A program made the translations under genes and the position numbers. The notes under the pieces are model-generated. The model was given only the letters and a program-made list of their open reading frames with translations. It had not been told where the DNA came from and searched no databases. This document shows, one piece after another, positions 49,779-61,500 of a DNA stretch of 64,000 nt. Origin of the DNA: Ichthyosporea sp. XGB-2017a (lineage: Eukaryota; Opisthokonta; Ichthyosporea); NCBI GenBank assembly GCA_002811675.1, contig PDIM01000050.1:34929-98928 (forward strand), in the 5' to 3' direction. Within the stretch, counting starts at the first letter, position 1; each line of letters starts with the position of its first letter.

Positions 49779-52105
49779 ATGAGAGCATTTATTATCTTCA
49801 CTTTCGCCTTTTGTATGGGCGTGATGGCTAATGTCGTTCTTGGCAATCTTTCAGTTTGTGATATGGAATTTAATCACCAGAAGCATTGTGATACAGTCGC
49901 TCTTCAGACATGGTCAGAGCCCGATACCCAGGTAAGTCTATGGTAGTGGTTACTGAATTTTTAAGCATTAGTTTATTCATAGATTTGTGGACCTCCTTTT
50001 ACGTTTTCTAGTTGAAAGCAGCATGCGAGAAGGGTGGGAAGTGTAAGGTTGCTCTTCAATGGGCATATGGTGAAACTTGTTATTGTGATGAAAACCTTCG
50101 AACCAGCACCTCGAGTACAGATAATCAAAAATGGGCCTACTGCATGATGCAAATCAGTCTCCACCATTCAATTACTTCTCGTGCTAGGTGCAACGGTGAA
50201 AACTGGTCTTGGGAGGATGAAGAAGACAAATGGGTTCCAAGAGAAACCGGCGATCTTGATATGTGCCAGATTGGCTGCTCGCATAATGGTGCGACTTGCC
50301 GAGACTGCACTTGCCCCAAGGGAAGCTATCCCGACGGTAATGGGCATTGTGTCTGTCAGGTAGGTGAGCTGTATGGTCATTGGGCCATTGGAAGTGGATG
50401 TAACTGCCCTGAAGGAACCCATATTGATAGAGGCACCTGGGCCCATTGCCTGAATGAAGACGGCTCTGTTGCAACTGATCACAGCAAGGGAGCTCCTATT
50501 CCTTCGTCTGATTGTGGCTCTGGTTCTGGTTCCTCTGGTTCTGGTTCCTCTGGTTCCGGTTCTGGTTCAAGTGGTGGAGAGTTTAACGAAGCAAAGCCAG
50601 AAATTGCTCTTGCCAAACCAAGCTACAAGTTTAATATGGACGGTACCAAAAACTGCCCTACCCTGTCCGACGTATGTAACTGGTACGCCATTGTTACTTG
50701 GAACATCCCGTCTGTCCAAAGAAGTGCCATTTGTGGCGAGTGTGGATATGGAACGAGTGAATGCGAAAAGCAAATTAAGGGCTTTCACAGGGAAACAACC
50801 GATTGTGATTGCGGAAGCAATGAAGCCTGCAATCAAATTCAGGCTTTAGCAGATAAATACGAGGATATTAAATGTGGAATGTCATACTATGGGCAGCCAG
50901 TTAACAAGAATGACAAACTCCCCGAGTACACTGAGCCTGAAGACGGCCCTTCATGCCCGGCAAAAGAAACTATCATGGAAGCATGTGACATGTGCTATTT
51001 GCAAATGGAAGCCTTTTGGGATGCAAAAAGATGGGCAGGATGCCAGAGCGAATGTCGCAAGGCCTTGGATGGGTATCTCACTGGATGCAAGTGTGACAGT
51101 GACAACAAAGATGACTACCTGTTCTGCAGGAAAGCCAGAGACGATGCCAAAGCATTGGAGTACAACTGCGGCACTGGAGGCGAATGGAAAGAGCCCGAGG
51201 TGCGTAACTGTCCTGCCCTGGACTCAACTGTGTGTGACTGGAAGGCGCTGACAAACTGGACTGTTATATCTAAACAACGTGCTGCCATGTGTAACACCTG
51301 TGGTTACTTTCCAGCTGGTGATGAAGAAAAGGGAGCTACAGCCGAATGTTTGGCCCATCTGAGAGGATTTGCCGATAAAGCTTGCCACTGTTACTCCAAT
51401 AATGACTGCAATCAAGCGAAAGCTGTTTACGAACAAATTGGAAAAGATTTGAACTGCCTCCAGGATTATTATGGACTTCCTGTTAACCCTGAAGACAAAC
51501 AAGAGATTCGCGAGCAGCCAAAGGGCGCTCCTTTGTGCCCACAAAAAGAGGAAATTAAGAAAGCGTGCAATATGTGCATGATTGAGCAAGATGCGGCTTG
51601 GAATGTCAAAGTGGAAGGGTTCTGTGATAGTGCGTGTACTTCCTTAATGGTCCGCGTTGAAGAAGAATGCTCGTGTAAGGATTACTCTGACGGCAGCAAG
51701 CAGACGGAAGAAGACGTTTTGTTTTGTGAGAAGGCACGAAGTGATTACCTGGGAGCTAAGTGGAACTGCGACAACAAATGGAAGCAAGGTATTGGTCGCC
51801 CAGGTGAGACTGATGACCAGGACATTGGATCAAACTCTAGATCTGCAATTTCTGCTGATACGAAGTTTTGCCGTGCTGTACATGACCCATTCCCAAGCTG
51901 CCACATTAATGTTGAAGGCCTGTCGGAAGATGTGGTGAAGGATAAGTTGTGCAAGGTTGTTGTTGGAAAGCCATGTATTGAACACATCAGCAGCATTTAT
52001 GGAGACTGTGAATGCCATCCAGACCTCAACCCCGGGTATGCTAAGAAGTGCCGAAACTACAATACCATTGCTAGCAAGTACGCAGCAATTTCTTGTGAGG
52101 CTTAG
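49779..52105 (+). CDS. Secreted cysteine-rich protein with tandem repeats, two exons
   Basis: Exon 1 (49779-49931) supplies a signal peptide (MRAFIIFTFAFCMGVMANVV) and the first Cys residues. Exon 2 (50012-52105) supplies the rest, 748 residues in all. Intron of 80 bases, GTAAGT...TTTCTAG, phase 0. After an N-terminal Cys-rich region (SHNGATCRDCTCPKGSYP) comes a Ser-Gly linker near 220-245. Two ~190-residue repeats follow, each beginning NCP-L...VC-W-A...W and containing CGYG/CGYF, YYGQPVN/YYGLPVN, a CDMCYLQ/CNMCMIE motif and a final YNCG/WNCD. A partial C-terminal Cys unit ends the protein. No membrane anchor is seen, so a secreted, disulfide-rich wall, scale, mucilage or adhesive protein is likely. 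I do not recognise the family. Confidence 0.8.
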
Positions 52106-52447
52106 AACCTTTAAAATTAGCATATTATCCCCTTCTTAATATCTTCCTCATTCTCATATATTCTTTTCTACATAGTCAACTGTACTCCACTACTCCAGCT
52201 TGCCTATCGAAATCCTACTTTTGGCTCCTTTAGTTGTAAATTGTTTTCTGGAAATTGAGTTCTTCTTAATAAAATATTTATTTATCTATACAACGAGACT
52301 TTACGAGAAAGAATCTGGCGAATTATATAGTGCAAGGGCGCACTGGCAGGTGGGCTATTGACTCAGGGGCCTGGGCCTGGAGAACAAAACCTAACAAAAA
52401 ACTAAACAAGTAACCAAAAATGGTTTATTCCAAACAGTTACAATGAA
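52106..52447. other. Convergent 3' flanks
   Basis: About 340 bases between stops of the Cys-rich gene and transketolase. AATAAA-type words (AATAAAATATTTA near 52267) are plausible polyadenylation signals. Nothing else recognised. Confidence 0.5.
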
Positions 52448-54511
52448 TTACAAACATCTATTAACCAAGCTTGCAGGGGCTTTGTAGTGCTTCGCAACCT
52501 TTTGAGCATTGGCCGCAATGTTCTCTTTGGTCATTCCGAATTTTTCATAGGCTTGCTTATAAGGACAAGAAGTTCCAAATCCGCTCAAACCCATGGCTTC
52601 ATGAGCATACTTGAACCAGCCAACAGTTGAGTACGGCTCCACAGACATGACAGGAACACCGTCAGGGAAAACTGAGAGTTTGTAGGCTTTGGTCTGGCTT
52701 TCAAAAAGTCTAAAAGATGGCATGGACACGATTCTGCACTTCAGCTTCCCTTTTAAGGATTCCGCTGCCTCAACAACCAAAGAAACCTCAGTACCACTGC
52801 TAACAAGAATAATATCCGGGTTAGCACAATCTTGCAAAACATAGGCTCCCTTTGCAACTTTTTCAACCGATGAGCCTTCAAGATTGGGAACATTTTGTCT
52901 TGACAGTGCGAGAACAGACGGGGACTCCTTGGCTTCCATTGCAACAATGTACGAACCGGCGACTTCATTTCCATCCGCGGGTCTCAAATCAATCAAATTA
53001 GGAGTGGCTCTGCATAAGGTCATAATCTCAACAGCCTGATGGGTTGGTCCATCTTCACCAAGACCAATGGAATCGTGTGTCATGATATACAAAGCTCTAA
53101 ATTTTGACAACGCAGACAATCTAACGGCACCTTGGCAGTAACCTAAAAAGTTCAAAAATGTCGCACCAAAAGGAATTAAACCACCATAAGCAGAAATTCC
53201 GTTGCAAATGGCAGCCATACCATGTTCACGAACACCAAAATGCATGTATCTACCATCATATGCACCTGCCTGAAACGAATGAGTACGGTCTCCTTTCAAC
53301 TGGGTAACATTGGAACCTGTTAAATCGGCAGAACCACCAACCAATTCCGGCACACATGTCGAAATAGCTTTCAATACTTCTCCTGAGGTGGCTCGAGTAG
53401 CCTTGGCCTTATCGCTGACAGAGTATTTGGGGAGCTTATCTTTCCATCCCGCAGGCAGTTCACCAGAAACAACGCGCTTGTATTCTTTTCCAAGCTCCGG
53501 GTACTTCGCAACATACTTTTTCACCATCTCATCATAAGCCTTTTCATCGGCAGCCCCCTTTGACTTAATATTGGCAAAGTGGTCTTTCACTTCTGCAGGA
53601 ATAAAAAACTTTTTCTCGGGATCAAACGCAAGCTTCTTTTTCACACTGGCCAAATCCTCGTCACCCAATGGTGCACCATGAACTCCAGCGGTACCTTCTT
53701 TGGCTGAGGCATATCCAATTGTAGTTCTTACTTTGATCAGGGTCGGCTTGTCGGTGCATGCTTTACCCTCTTCAATAGCTTTTTGAATGGCATGGATATC
53801 ACGATCGCCATTTTCAACCACAAGAGTTTGCCATCCATAACTTTCAAACCGCTTATTAACATCTTCAGTGAACGCTAAATCAGTGCTTCCATCAATTTGA
53901 ATCTTATTGTCATCATAAAGAACAATAAGTTTTCCAAGTCCAAGATGGCCCGCCAAAGAAGCGGCCTCACTGGCCACACCTTCTTGCAAGCATCCATCTC
54001 CACAAATGCAGTAAGTATAGTTATCAAAAACGGGGAATCCAGGTTTGTTGAAAACAGCGCCTAAATGAGCTTCAGCCATTGCAAGTCCAACAGCATTTGA
54101 TATACCTTGACCAAGTGGGCCGGTTGTAACTTCAATACCGGGAGTGTGATTTGCTTCAGGGTGCCCAGGGGTAAGGGAATCCAACTGGCGAAAGTTCTTC
54201 AGCTCATTCAAAGACAGTTTGTATCCTGCCAAATGGAGCATGGAGTACTGGAGGGCACATCCATGTCCATTGGAAAGAACAAAGCGATCACGGTTAATCC
54301 ATTTGGGATTGCCGGCATGGTACCTCATCATCTTAGCGTAAAGGACATACGCCATGGGGGCACAGCCCATTGGAGCACCAGGGTGACCAGACTTGGCCGC
54401 TTGAACCTGCTCGGCGGACAACACACGAATAGTGTTAATGGCATACCAGTCAAGTCCTTCGTCTTCAACTTCCATACTCTTGCGCTTGGAAGCAGCACTC
54501 ATGTTGGTCAT
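52448..54511 (-). CDS. TKT: Transketolase
   Basis: A 687-residue intronless gene that matches transketolase throughout. Motifs include AAKSGHPGAPMGCAP, LSNGHGCALQYSMLHLAG, TGPLGQGISNAVGLAMAEAH and the thiamine-diphosphate site GDGCLQEGVASEAASLAGHL with the Asn of YDDNKIQIDG. Further on are FGVREHGMAAICNGIS with the catalytic Glu, and DSIGLGEDGPTHQAVE in the pyrimidine-binding domain. The enzyme moves two-carbon units in the non-oxidative pentose phosphate pathway. There is no obvious N-terminal targeting peptide (MTNMSAASKRKSMEVEDEG), so it is probably cytosolic. The length is the usual one for the family. Confidence 0.97.
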   Translation of the reverse strand: MTNMSAASKRKSMEVEDEGLDWYAINTIRVLSAEQVQAAKSGHPGAPMGCAPMAYVLYAKMMRYHAGNPKWINRDRFVLSNGHGCALQYSMLHLAGYKLSLNELKNFRQLDSLTPGHPEANHTPGIEVTTGPLGQGISNAVGLAMAEAHLGAVFNKPGFPVFDNYTYCICGDGCLQEGVASEAASLAGHLGLGKLIVLYDDNKIQIDGSTDLAFTEDVNKRFESYGWQTLVVENGDRDIHAIQKAIEEGKACTDKPTLIKVRTTIGYASAKEGTAGVHGAPLGDEDLASVKKKLAFDPEKKFFIPAEVKDHFANIKSKGAADEKAYDEMVKKYVAKYPELGKEYKRVVSGELPAGWKDKLPKYSVSDKAKATRATSGEVLKAISTCVPELVGGSADLTGSNVTQLKGDRTHSFQAGAYDGRYMHFGVREHGMAAICNGISAYGGLIPFGATFLNFLGYCQGAVRLSALSKFRALYIMTHDSIGLGEDGPTHQAVEIMTLCRATPNLIDLRPADGNEVAGSYIVAMEAKESPSVLALSRQNVPNLEGSSVEKVAKGAYVLQDCANPDIILVSSGTEVSLVVEAAESLKGKLKCRIVSMPSFRLFESQTKAYKLSVFPDGVPVMSVEPYSTVGWFKYAHEAMGLSGFGTSCPYKQAYEKFGMTKENIAANAQKVAKHYKAPASLVNRCL

Positions 54512-55515
54512 TTTCCAAAAAAAAAAAAAAGAAAAAGAAAAAAAAAAAAAATACGTTCAAATGATTTGAATACGAAAGGGGATCCTAAGTATTTAAATCA
54601 ACAACAACACTACAGTTAGATTTGTTTGATTTGCGGGTTGTTGGTGTATAGACAACAAGCAAACGTCTTCTCGCACCACTCGCTTCCGCAAGGTTTTGTA
54701 GTCTTTCCTATAGGCAGCAAGAAGCAGTTAGCAGAGACGTACCAGTAGTCGAGAGCCCATTCATCGGTCCATCTAGAGCTAGTTTATCCATCCCCGTATT
54801 TCATTCATTGTTCATGGACACTAGATATCATTTAGCTGCACTGTTTTTACCCACAACTGGCTGCTGTAGTGTAGCTGCTGGTGGGTCTGTACTATATATG
54901 ATGTAATTATGAAATTTCCTCGTGGCCCACTTTCACATGAGCTTCAACTTGATTGAGCGAAGCGCAGCGTAGCGTTTTTTCTCTCATCAGCTCAGGTCCT
55001 TTTGACGGTCAATTTTTTGGAGGATATATTGCAAATGCAGCCCTCTGATTGGATAAAACTCCTATCCCCTCAAAATTATGCTTCTCAAAACTGGGTCCCT
55101 TACACAAGCTTCGCTCGTCCACACTTGCTGTGAGTAGCTATTTTAAATAATAGAAATAATAGCATTATTACGAATAAAATGACAATTCTAATTCTCTTGA
55201 GGGAATATTAAGTACATAGCAACATTAATTTTATTTTTATTTCAAGGGTTTTTATTTTGCGTAGTTTTTTGAATAATTTCTGGCACAGTGACGGCGGCCC
55301 AGGTCCCCACACAACTGCAGAGGGAGCGGCTCCCTCTCCCCACACGCTTTTTTTATTTTTTGTTTTTTGGTTCCTCTATTATAATTTGGTTCACCATTAT
55401 TTGGCTTTTTCTTTTTAGATAACTTTTTTTATTGCTTTTATTCTCATTGTATTGTAATTTTTTGAACGGGAGGGAATTGCATTGAAGCATATTGTTGCAG
55501 ATTTTGAGTGTGAAG
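54512..55515. other. Intergenic with A-rich tract and dispersed repeat
   Basis: About 1 kb divergent region between transketolase and the giant coiled-coil gene. A runs lie at 54518-54551, then the second MITE-like copy (54953-55145), then T-rich sequence (55345-55450) before the coiled-coil gene start. Confidence 0.55.
54953..55145 (+). mobile_element. MITE-like dispersed repeat, copy 2
   Basis: Begins TTGAGCGAAGCGCAGCGTAG and ends near CCACACTTGCTGTG. The inverted motifs are GAGCGAAGC (54955-54963) and GCTTCGCTC (55108-55116). It differs from copy 1 by scattered substitutions and short indels, and unique sequence resumes on both sides. Confidence 0.65.
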
Positions 55516-58500
55516 ATGGAGGGTCAGAACTGGGCCCCAAAGGATTCGGGAAGATCCTTGTTAGAAAAGCAGCTAAAAGAGGCTAAAGCAGAGAATGAGG
55601 CCTTAAAAGCTGAACTTGAAAATGTGCGATCTGTAGCCGAGAAAGAGAAGGCTGATCTAAGGCTTGTCTTAAATGATTTGATGGAGAAAAACAAAAGTCT
55701 TGTTCGACAAGTTAATGAAAATTCGTCTTTGAAAGAGAAAGTGAAATGGTTCGAAGATGAAATAGGAAAGAGAAAATCATCGAATGAAACTATTACTGGT
55801 ATGCCACTTGTATTCAATACGAAAGATGGTGCTGGTGAAGAAGCAGTCAATGCACTTCGTTCCCAGTTAGCTCATGTTCAGTCAGAATTGAAAGGAGCTC
55901 AAGAATCTCTTCATCAAACACAAACGAATCTTCAAAACAAAATTCAAGAGATTGAAGCACAAAAAGAAGAAAATACAAGATTAAGTTATGATTCTCAAAG
56001 TTTACTTCACCAATACAAGATGCTGGAGCAAAAGGCTATAGAATTGCAAGAGAAAGCGAAGAGCGATCTTTCAGTGAGAGAAAAAGAACTGAATGAAATT
56101 AAAGCTCAATATAAGAGCCTTCAGTCTGACTCCGATTCAAGAGGCACCCTTATCGAATCCTTGAAGGGAGAAAAAATCAAATGGGAAATGAAATATGAGT
56201 CAAGCAAAGAGACTATAGAAAGACTTGAAAGTGATAGGCTAGAGGATCTTGAACAATTTAAGAACAACATTGAAAAGTTGTTTCAGGAAATGATGGCTGG
56301 GAAACAAAAGTTGCTTAATCAAGACGAAGAAGAATCAGGTAACCCTTCAATTTTAATTCAGGTAAAAGATATCGAAAATAGACTCATGGGAAAACTGGAA
56401 TCGATAGTTTTACAGAAGGGCAAAACCGAAGAAGAAAAGGAGCGTGAATCACAATTTAAAGAGGATATACAAGCGTACAAAGGTGAATGTGAAAGGTTAA
56501 GAAATAAGATACAAAGCCAATACGAGGAGGGCAATAAGATCGCTGTTGAGCTTGCCACTACAAAGAGTCAAATTGAACTTTTGCAAAACCAGCTTAGGGA
56601 AAAGCAGTCCGGAATCAAACTTCTGGTTCAACAAAACGAAGACTTGACTAAAGATCTAAATCGGTCGCAAAGTCATAATGAGGGTGTGCGCAACTCCGAA
56701 ATTAAGCAGACCCAAGAATATATCGACAAATTGAAAAAAGAATTATCAATAGCCCAAGAAGCAGTAAAAGAAAAAGCATCTAATGTCGTTTTATTGCAAA
56801 AGGAAAATAGTCAAATGGAGCAAACTTTATTTAAGCTTACATCTGAGATAGAAAGCACAAAGAATAGTGCACATGAGCAAGGAGAACGTCTTCAAAGAAA
56901 GGTAGCTTTATTGGAAAAACTAGTTGAGAAAACGCAAGCAGAAATGGAAAAGAAGGAGCAGAAGTTTGAGTGGCAACTAGAAAAAGTGTGTAGAGAAAAA
57001 GAAAGCCTTCTTAGTACAATTGAGAAATTGAGAGAAGAAGGTATATTAAAGTCAAATGAATTATTGTCTTTGACAACAAGTGCTAAGCAAAATGAAGCTG
57101 CCCTTAAAAGTTTGGAAGGACTTCGACCAACTAGAGATGAGCTTGTCTCATCCCTTCAAAAAGCTGAAACTTCCCTCTCAGCTCATAAGTTAGAAATTGT
57201 TTCTTTGAAGGACAAGCTTGAAAGTCGCATTGCACAACTAGAAGAGGCTAGAAATAATTTAAATAGAGAGCTTGCAGATAAAAGACAAATCAAACAACTT
57301 TTGGCAGTGGAAAAGGAAAAAAGAGCCGAGCTTAGCCATGGTTCAAAAGAAGAAGTTGCTCTTTTGAAAGACAGTTTAAGGGTACTTAGTACATCCAAAG
57401 ATAAAAGTCTTGAGGAAACTCTAACAGGCATTGCTGAGGAGCAAAAAATTCACTTACAAACTTTGGTTGAAAATTTTATGGTTAAGCACGAAAAGGAAGC
57501 AAGCGTCTCTTTGGGATATGAAAAATGGCTGCAAATGGTTGACAGAGCGACCGAAAAGATGGAGAAGATTCAAAAAGAGAGCTACGAAGAAAAGATTAAT
57601 GTTTTAAAAATGAGAGTTGTAGCTTTGGAGAGTGAAGTGCACGACAAAGAACAGGCACTATTAAGCCAACAGGAAGTCAATGGAGAATTACAGTCTCGGG
57701 TCAAGGCGATGGAAACACAAGTTGCGTCGTCTAGGCGTGATAGTGTTGAACTTGAAAAGGGATTTTCAAAAGCAAAAAAGGATAGCGAAACATCGTATTC
57801 AGTCCTCATGGAAAGTGTAGAAAAGTCTATGGTGGCCCAAGAAGCACTTAAAGCTCAAAATTCTCAGCTCCATAAAGAAATCAATGCCAAAGAAAAGAAG
57901 ATCGCCGATTTCGAGAATCAAATGGAAAAGTACAAATCTGATTTATTGCTGGAGGGTAAGAAAAGCACAAGGCTTCAAGAAAAAGTACAGGAACTGCAGA
58001 TATCGATAGGAGATCTGAAGTCTTCGTCCATAGTTCAAACAAAAGAAATAGAATGCCTGAACTCTCAAATACGAGCCGAAATCGCTGCCAAAGAAGCAAC
58101 GGAGAAGGAAAATGTAAAATTTAAATCATTACTAGATGAGCAAGATAACGTGTTGAAAAAGAAAGAAAAAGAAATCGCCTATATGGAGAACAGGATGTCA
58201 TTGATAGAGGAAACCAATCACGATGTAATTGGTAGAAAAGACTCAATTATTGTTAAATGCCAACAGGAGGCTGTTCAAGTACGGAAGTCTGGAGAAGAGG
58301 AGTACAAACAAATGCAGAATCGCCTTGAAGGTGAAATTGAACTTTTAAAACTTCGATTACAAGATGCGGAGAAAAATCATCGGGATGCTATTGCTAAAAA
58401 GGATGACAATATTGCTGAATTGAAGGGCAAAGTAGAAGATTTAGGACTCCAATCGGCGTCGAAGCAAGAACATATGTTGGTTTCTGCCGATACCACGATT

Positions 58501-61500
58501 CGAACGAAAGTTGAGGAGCTAGAAAGTATCAAAAACTCTTCTTTTGCTCAAATCAAAGAACTAGAGCTAAATGCTAAAGGACTACAGGAAAGGTATGACA
58601 TACTCAAAAATGAGCGAGAAAAAGAAAGACATCAAATGGAAAGTATGAAATCTGAAAATCTCAATCTCACCAATGAGGTTTGCGAACTAAAAGTAAAATT
58701 AGCGGAAACATCTACCGAGACTGGTTACATGAAAAAAGAGGTTGAGAGCTTGAGGCAGGGAAGCAAAACAGACTTAAAGGACTGGAGCACTATGGTATCT
58801 GGTTCAATGGCAGATCTTAAAGATGTCATTACCAAAGCAATGAGTGCTGAAGCTTCCATGGAAGAAGAAGAAAAGATTCAAAAAGACGAAGCTAATGGTT
58901 TAAGAGAGGAAATAAGCTCATTAAGAAAGAAACTCTCAGAAAAAGATAACAAGCTAACGGTAATTGAAGAAGAGCTTTCGGAAATTAAAATGAATTCCCC
59001 AATTGCCCGAAAAGGAGTTTTAACTCACCAAGGGAGTACAATTTCTATGTCAGATTTGTCGGTACTCATGGATTCAAGGGAGCAAAAAGATCACGAAAGT
59101 TTGAGCGAAATCAACCGTTTGAAGCTTCAGTTGGAAGACAAACACACAAAATTTGCTGAGGCCGAAAAGAAACTAGAAAAGAAAGAAATGGAGCATGAAA
59201 AAAGCCTCTCAAAGAAAGAAGCACAGTTGGAAAAGTATAATACAATGTATGAGACTTTAAAGAATGCACGTGACAATGAAAACGCAAAGCATAAAGAGTA
59301 CTTAGAAGGACTTAATCATACAATTCGTAATCTTGAGTTCAGCCTCAAATCAGAAATGGGAGAAACGAAAGCTCTTGAGAAGACTTTACACGAAGCCGTT
59401 GAAAAACATTCCCGAGAAGTAGAAGATCTTCGAAAGTCTCATGTCGAAAAGCTAAATGCGTTCTCAAAATCTGTAGAAATTCAACTGCAGGAAAAGGAAA
59501 GGGAAATTGGACGCTTAAGGGAACTCTTAGAAAAGACGCAAAATCAGAAGGCAGGTATTGACTCAAACTTTCAAGCGACCAATAACAAGCTTAACGCCCA
59601 AATACTCGAAATGCAAAATCTGATTGTGAACTTGAAAAATGAAAATGCTCTGCAGAAGTCTCAACTCGACCAGGCTGAAAAGTCCAACGGAATTTTGCTG
59701 TCAACGGGAACGTCACAAGCAGACCAAAGCATGATTAGGGAAATGCAGGCTCTAGAAAGAAAGAACGAGTACCTTGAGTTAAAACTCGAAAATGCCAAAA
59801 GTGAAAGAGAGAGGCTTGAAAAAGAAAAAGAGCGTTTTGAGCACCAATTGCAGCGTGAGAAGCGAGAAATTGAAGATGAACTATTTCGTCAGAAATCAAG
59901 AACGGACCTAGATCATCATACTTTAAAATTGGAACTAAGTGCTGAAATTTCCACTTTAAAAGGAGAAAAGGGAAGAATTCAAGAACTATTAAATTCTGAG
60001 AGAATGGCTAAAGAGTCTTTGAGTTCCACAAATGGCGAACTTAAGAAAGAAATTGATTCTTTAAAAGCCAGTTCAATGTCTTCGAAAAATGATCAAGAAT
60101 CAAACATCTATCAGCTACGACGTGACATTGACATGAAAGCCGACGAAATCAAAAGACTATCTTCCGAGCTTAGCGAGTCCCAAAAGTCACACATGGCTGA
60201 GGTTTCAATACTTCGAAACGATTTGAATGCTTCCAAAAATGAAATTATGTCCAAGACTATGGAGCTAGAGCATGTGAAAGCTTCTCGAGAAGTACTTAAT
60301 TCAGAAAGTGCTCAAAAAGAAGCTCATTTCAAGGTAATCTCAGAAACTTTGAACGCCCAAACAACAAGTACTCAATCAATTTTGCAAGATGAAATAGCTT
60401 TGCTGAAACAGCAACTGAGCTCTAGCAATGCGTCTTTTGTTTCTGCAGAAGAATACATTGCAAAAATGCAAAAGGAGCACAATTTGGAGATGAAATCACT
60501 TTATGAAAAGTCTCAAAAAGCTGTAAATAAGCTTCAGGTGCAGTTACAAACCATTCAAGCATCGAAGACAGAAGAAAACAAGAATGAAGTTCATAAAGTA
60601 AAGCTGCAGCTCACTAAGGCAAGAGCAGAAGCAAAGCAGTACAGTAAAGTTGTTCAGGAATCGCTAATAGAAATAGAAAAGAGGAAAAAATCTCAAGATT
60701 ACTTGAAAGAATGTCTTCTGAAAGAGCAAACCAAATATCAAGAGGTAGTTAAAGAAAAAGAGAGGCTAATAGAAGATCACGCTCAAAAGATGGGCAATGT
60801 AAAAGACGAGACGAGCATGCTAAAAGATGGATTGCAGAAAAGTTTAGAGGAGAAGTTAAAGGAGGCCGAAGAATTGGGGAGCGAAAATAAGAATTTAAAA
60901 AATTCTTTGGTTATAGAAGCACGAAATGTTGATGATCTTGAAAAGGAGCTTGTAATGGTGAAAGCAAAAGGGGCCGATGAAGCGAACAAACTGACAAAGA
61001 ACTTGGAGGATACTCAAAGAGCGTATCAAGTGGAAGTGCAAAGATTGAATTCGGAATTAAAGAAGCAAATCGATGCTTTTAACCTTCTTACAACTACTCA
61101 TAATGAATTAAAAGTAAGGTTTGAGGACGTCAGTGAGACTATTAAATCAAAATGTGATGCAGAAGTTGCTTTGAAAGCATCATATGACACTTTGTTAGCT
61201 GACTGTAATAGAAAAAAGGTTGTAGCTAAGAGTACGCAAAGTTTAAATCAAAAGCTTAAAGTAGAGAATAGGAAATTAATAAGACAGACTCGGGCAGTCA
61301 AGGAAGATCTAAAGGAAAAGATTTTTGAGAACAGTGCACAGATATCCCAACGGGACAAATTGCTTGAGTCTCAAAATGCAAAGCTCTACGAGCTCCAGAA
61401 AGTTCAGAAAAAATCACAGCAGGAATACGAAAAGATTAAAAAGACATCAACTCAGGCACTTCACAAACTCATGTCACTGGTATTTGAAGACACTGAGAAG

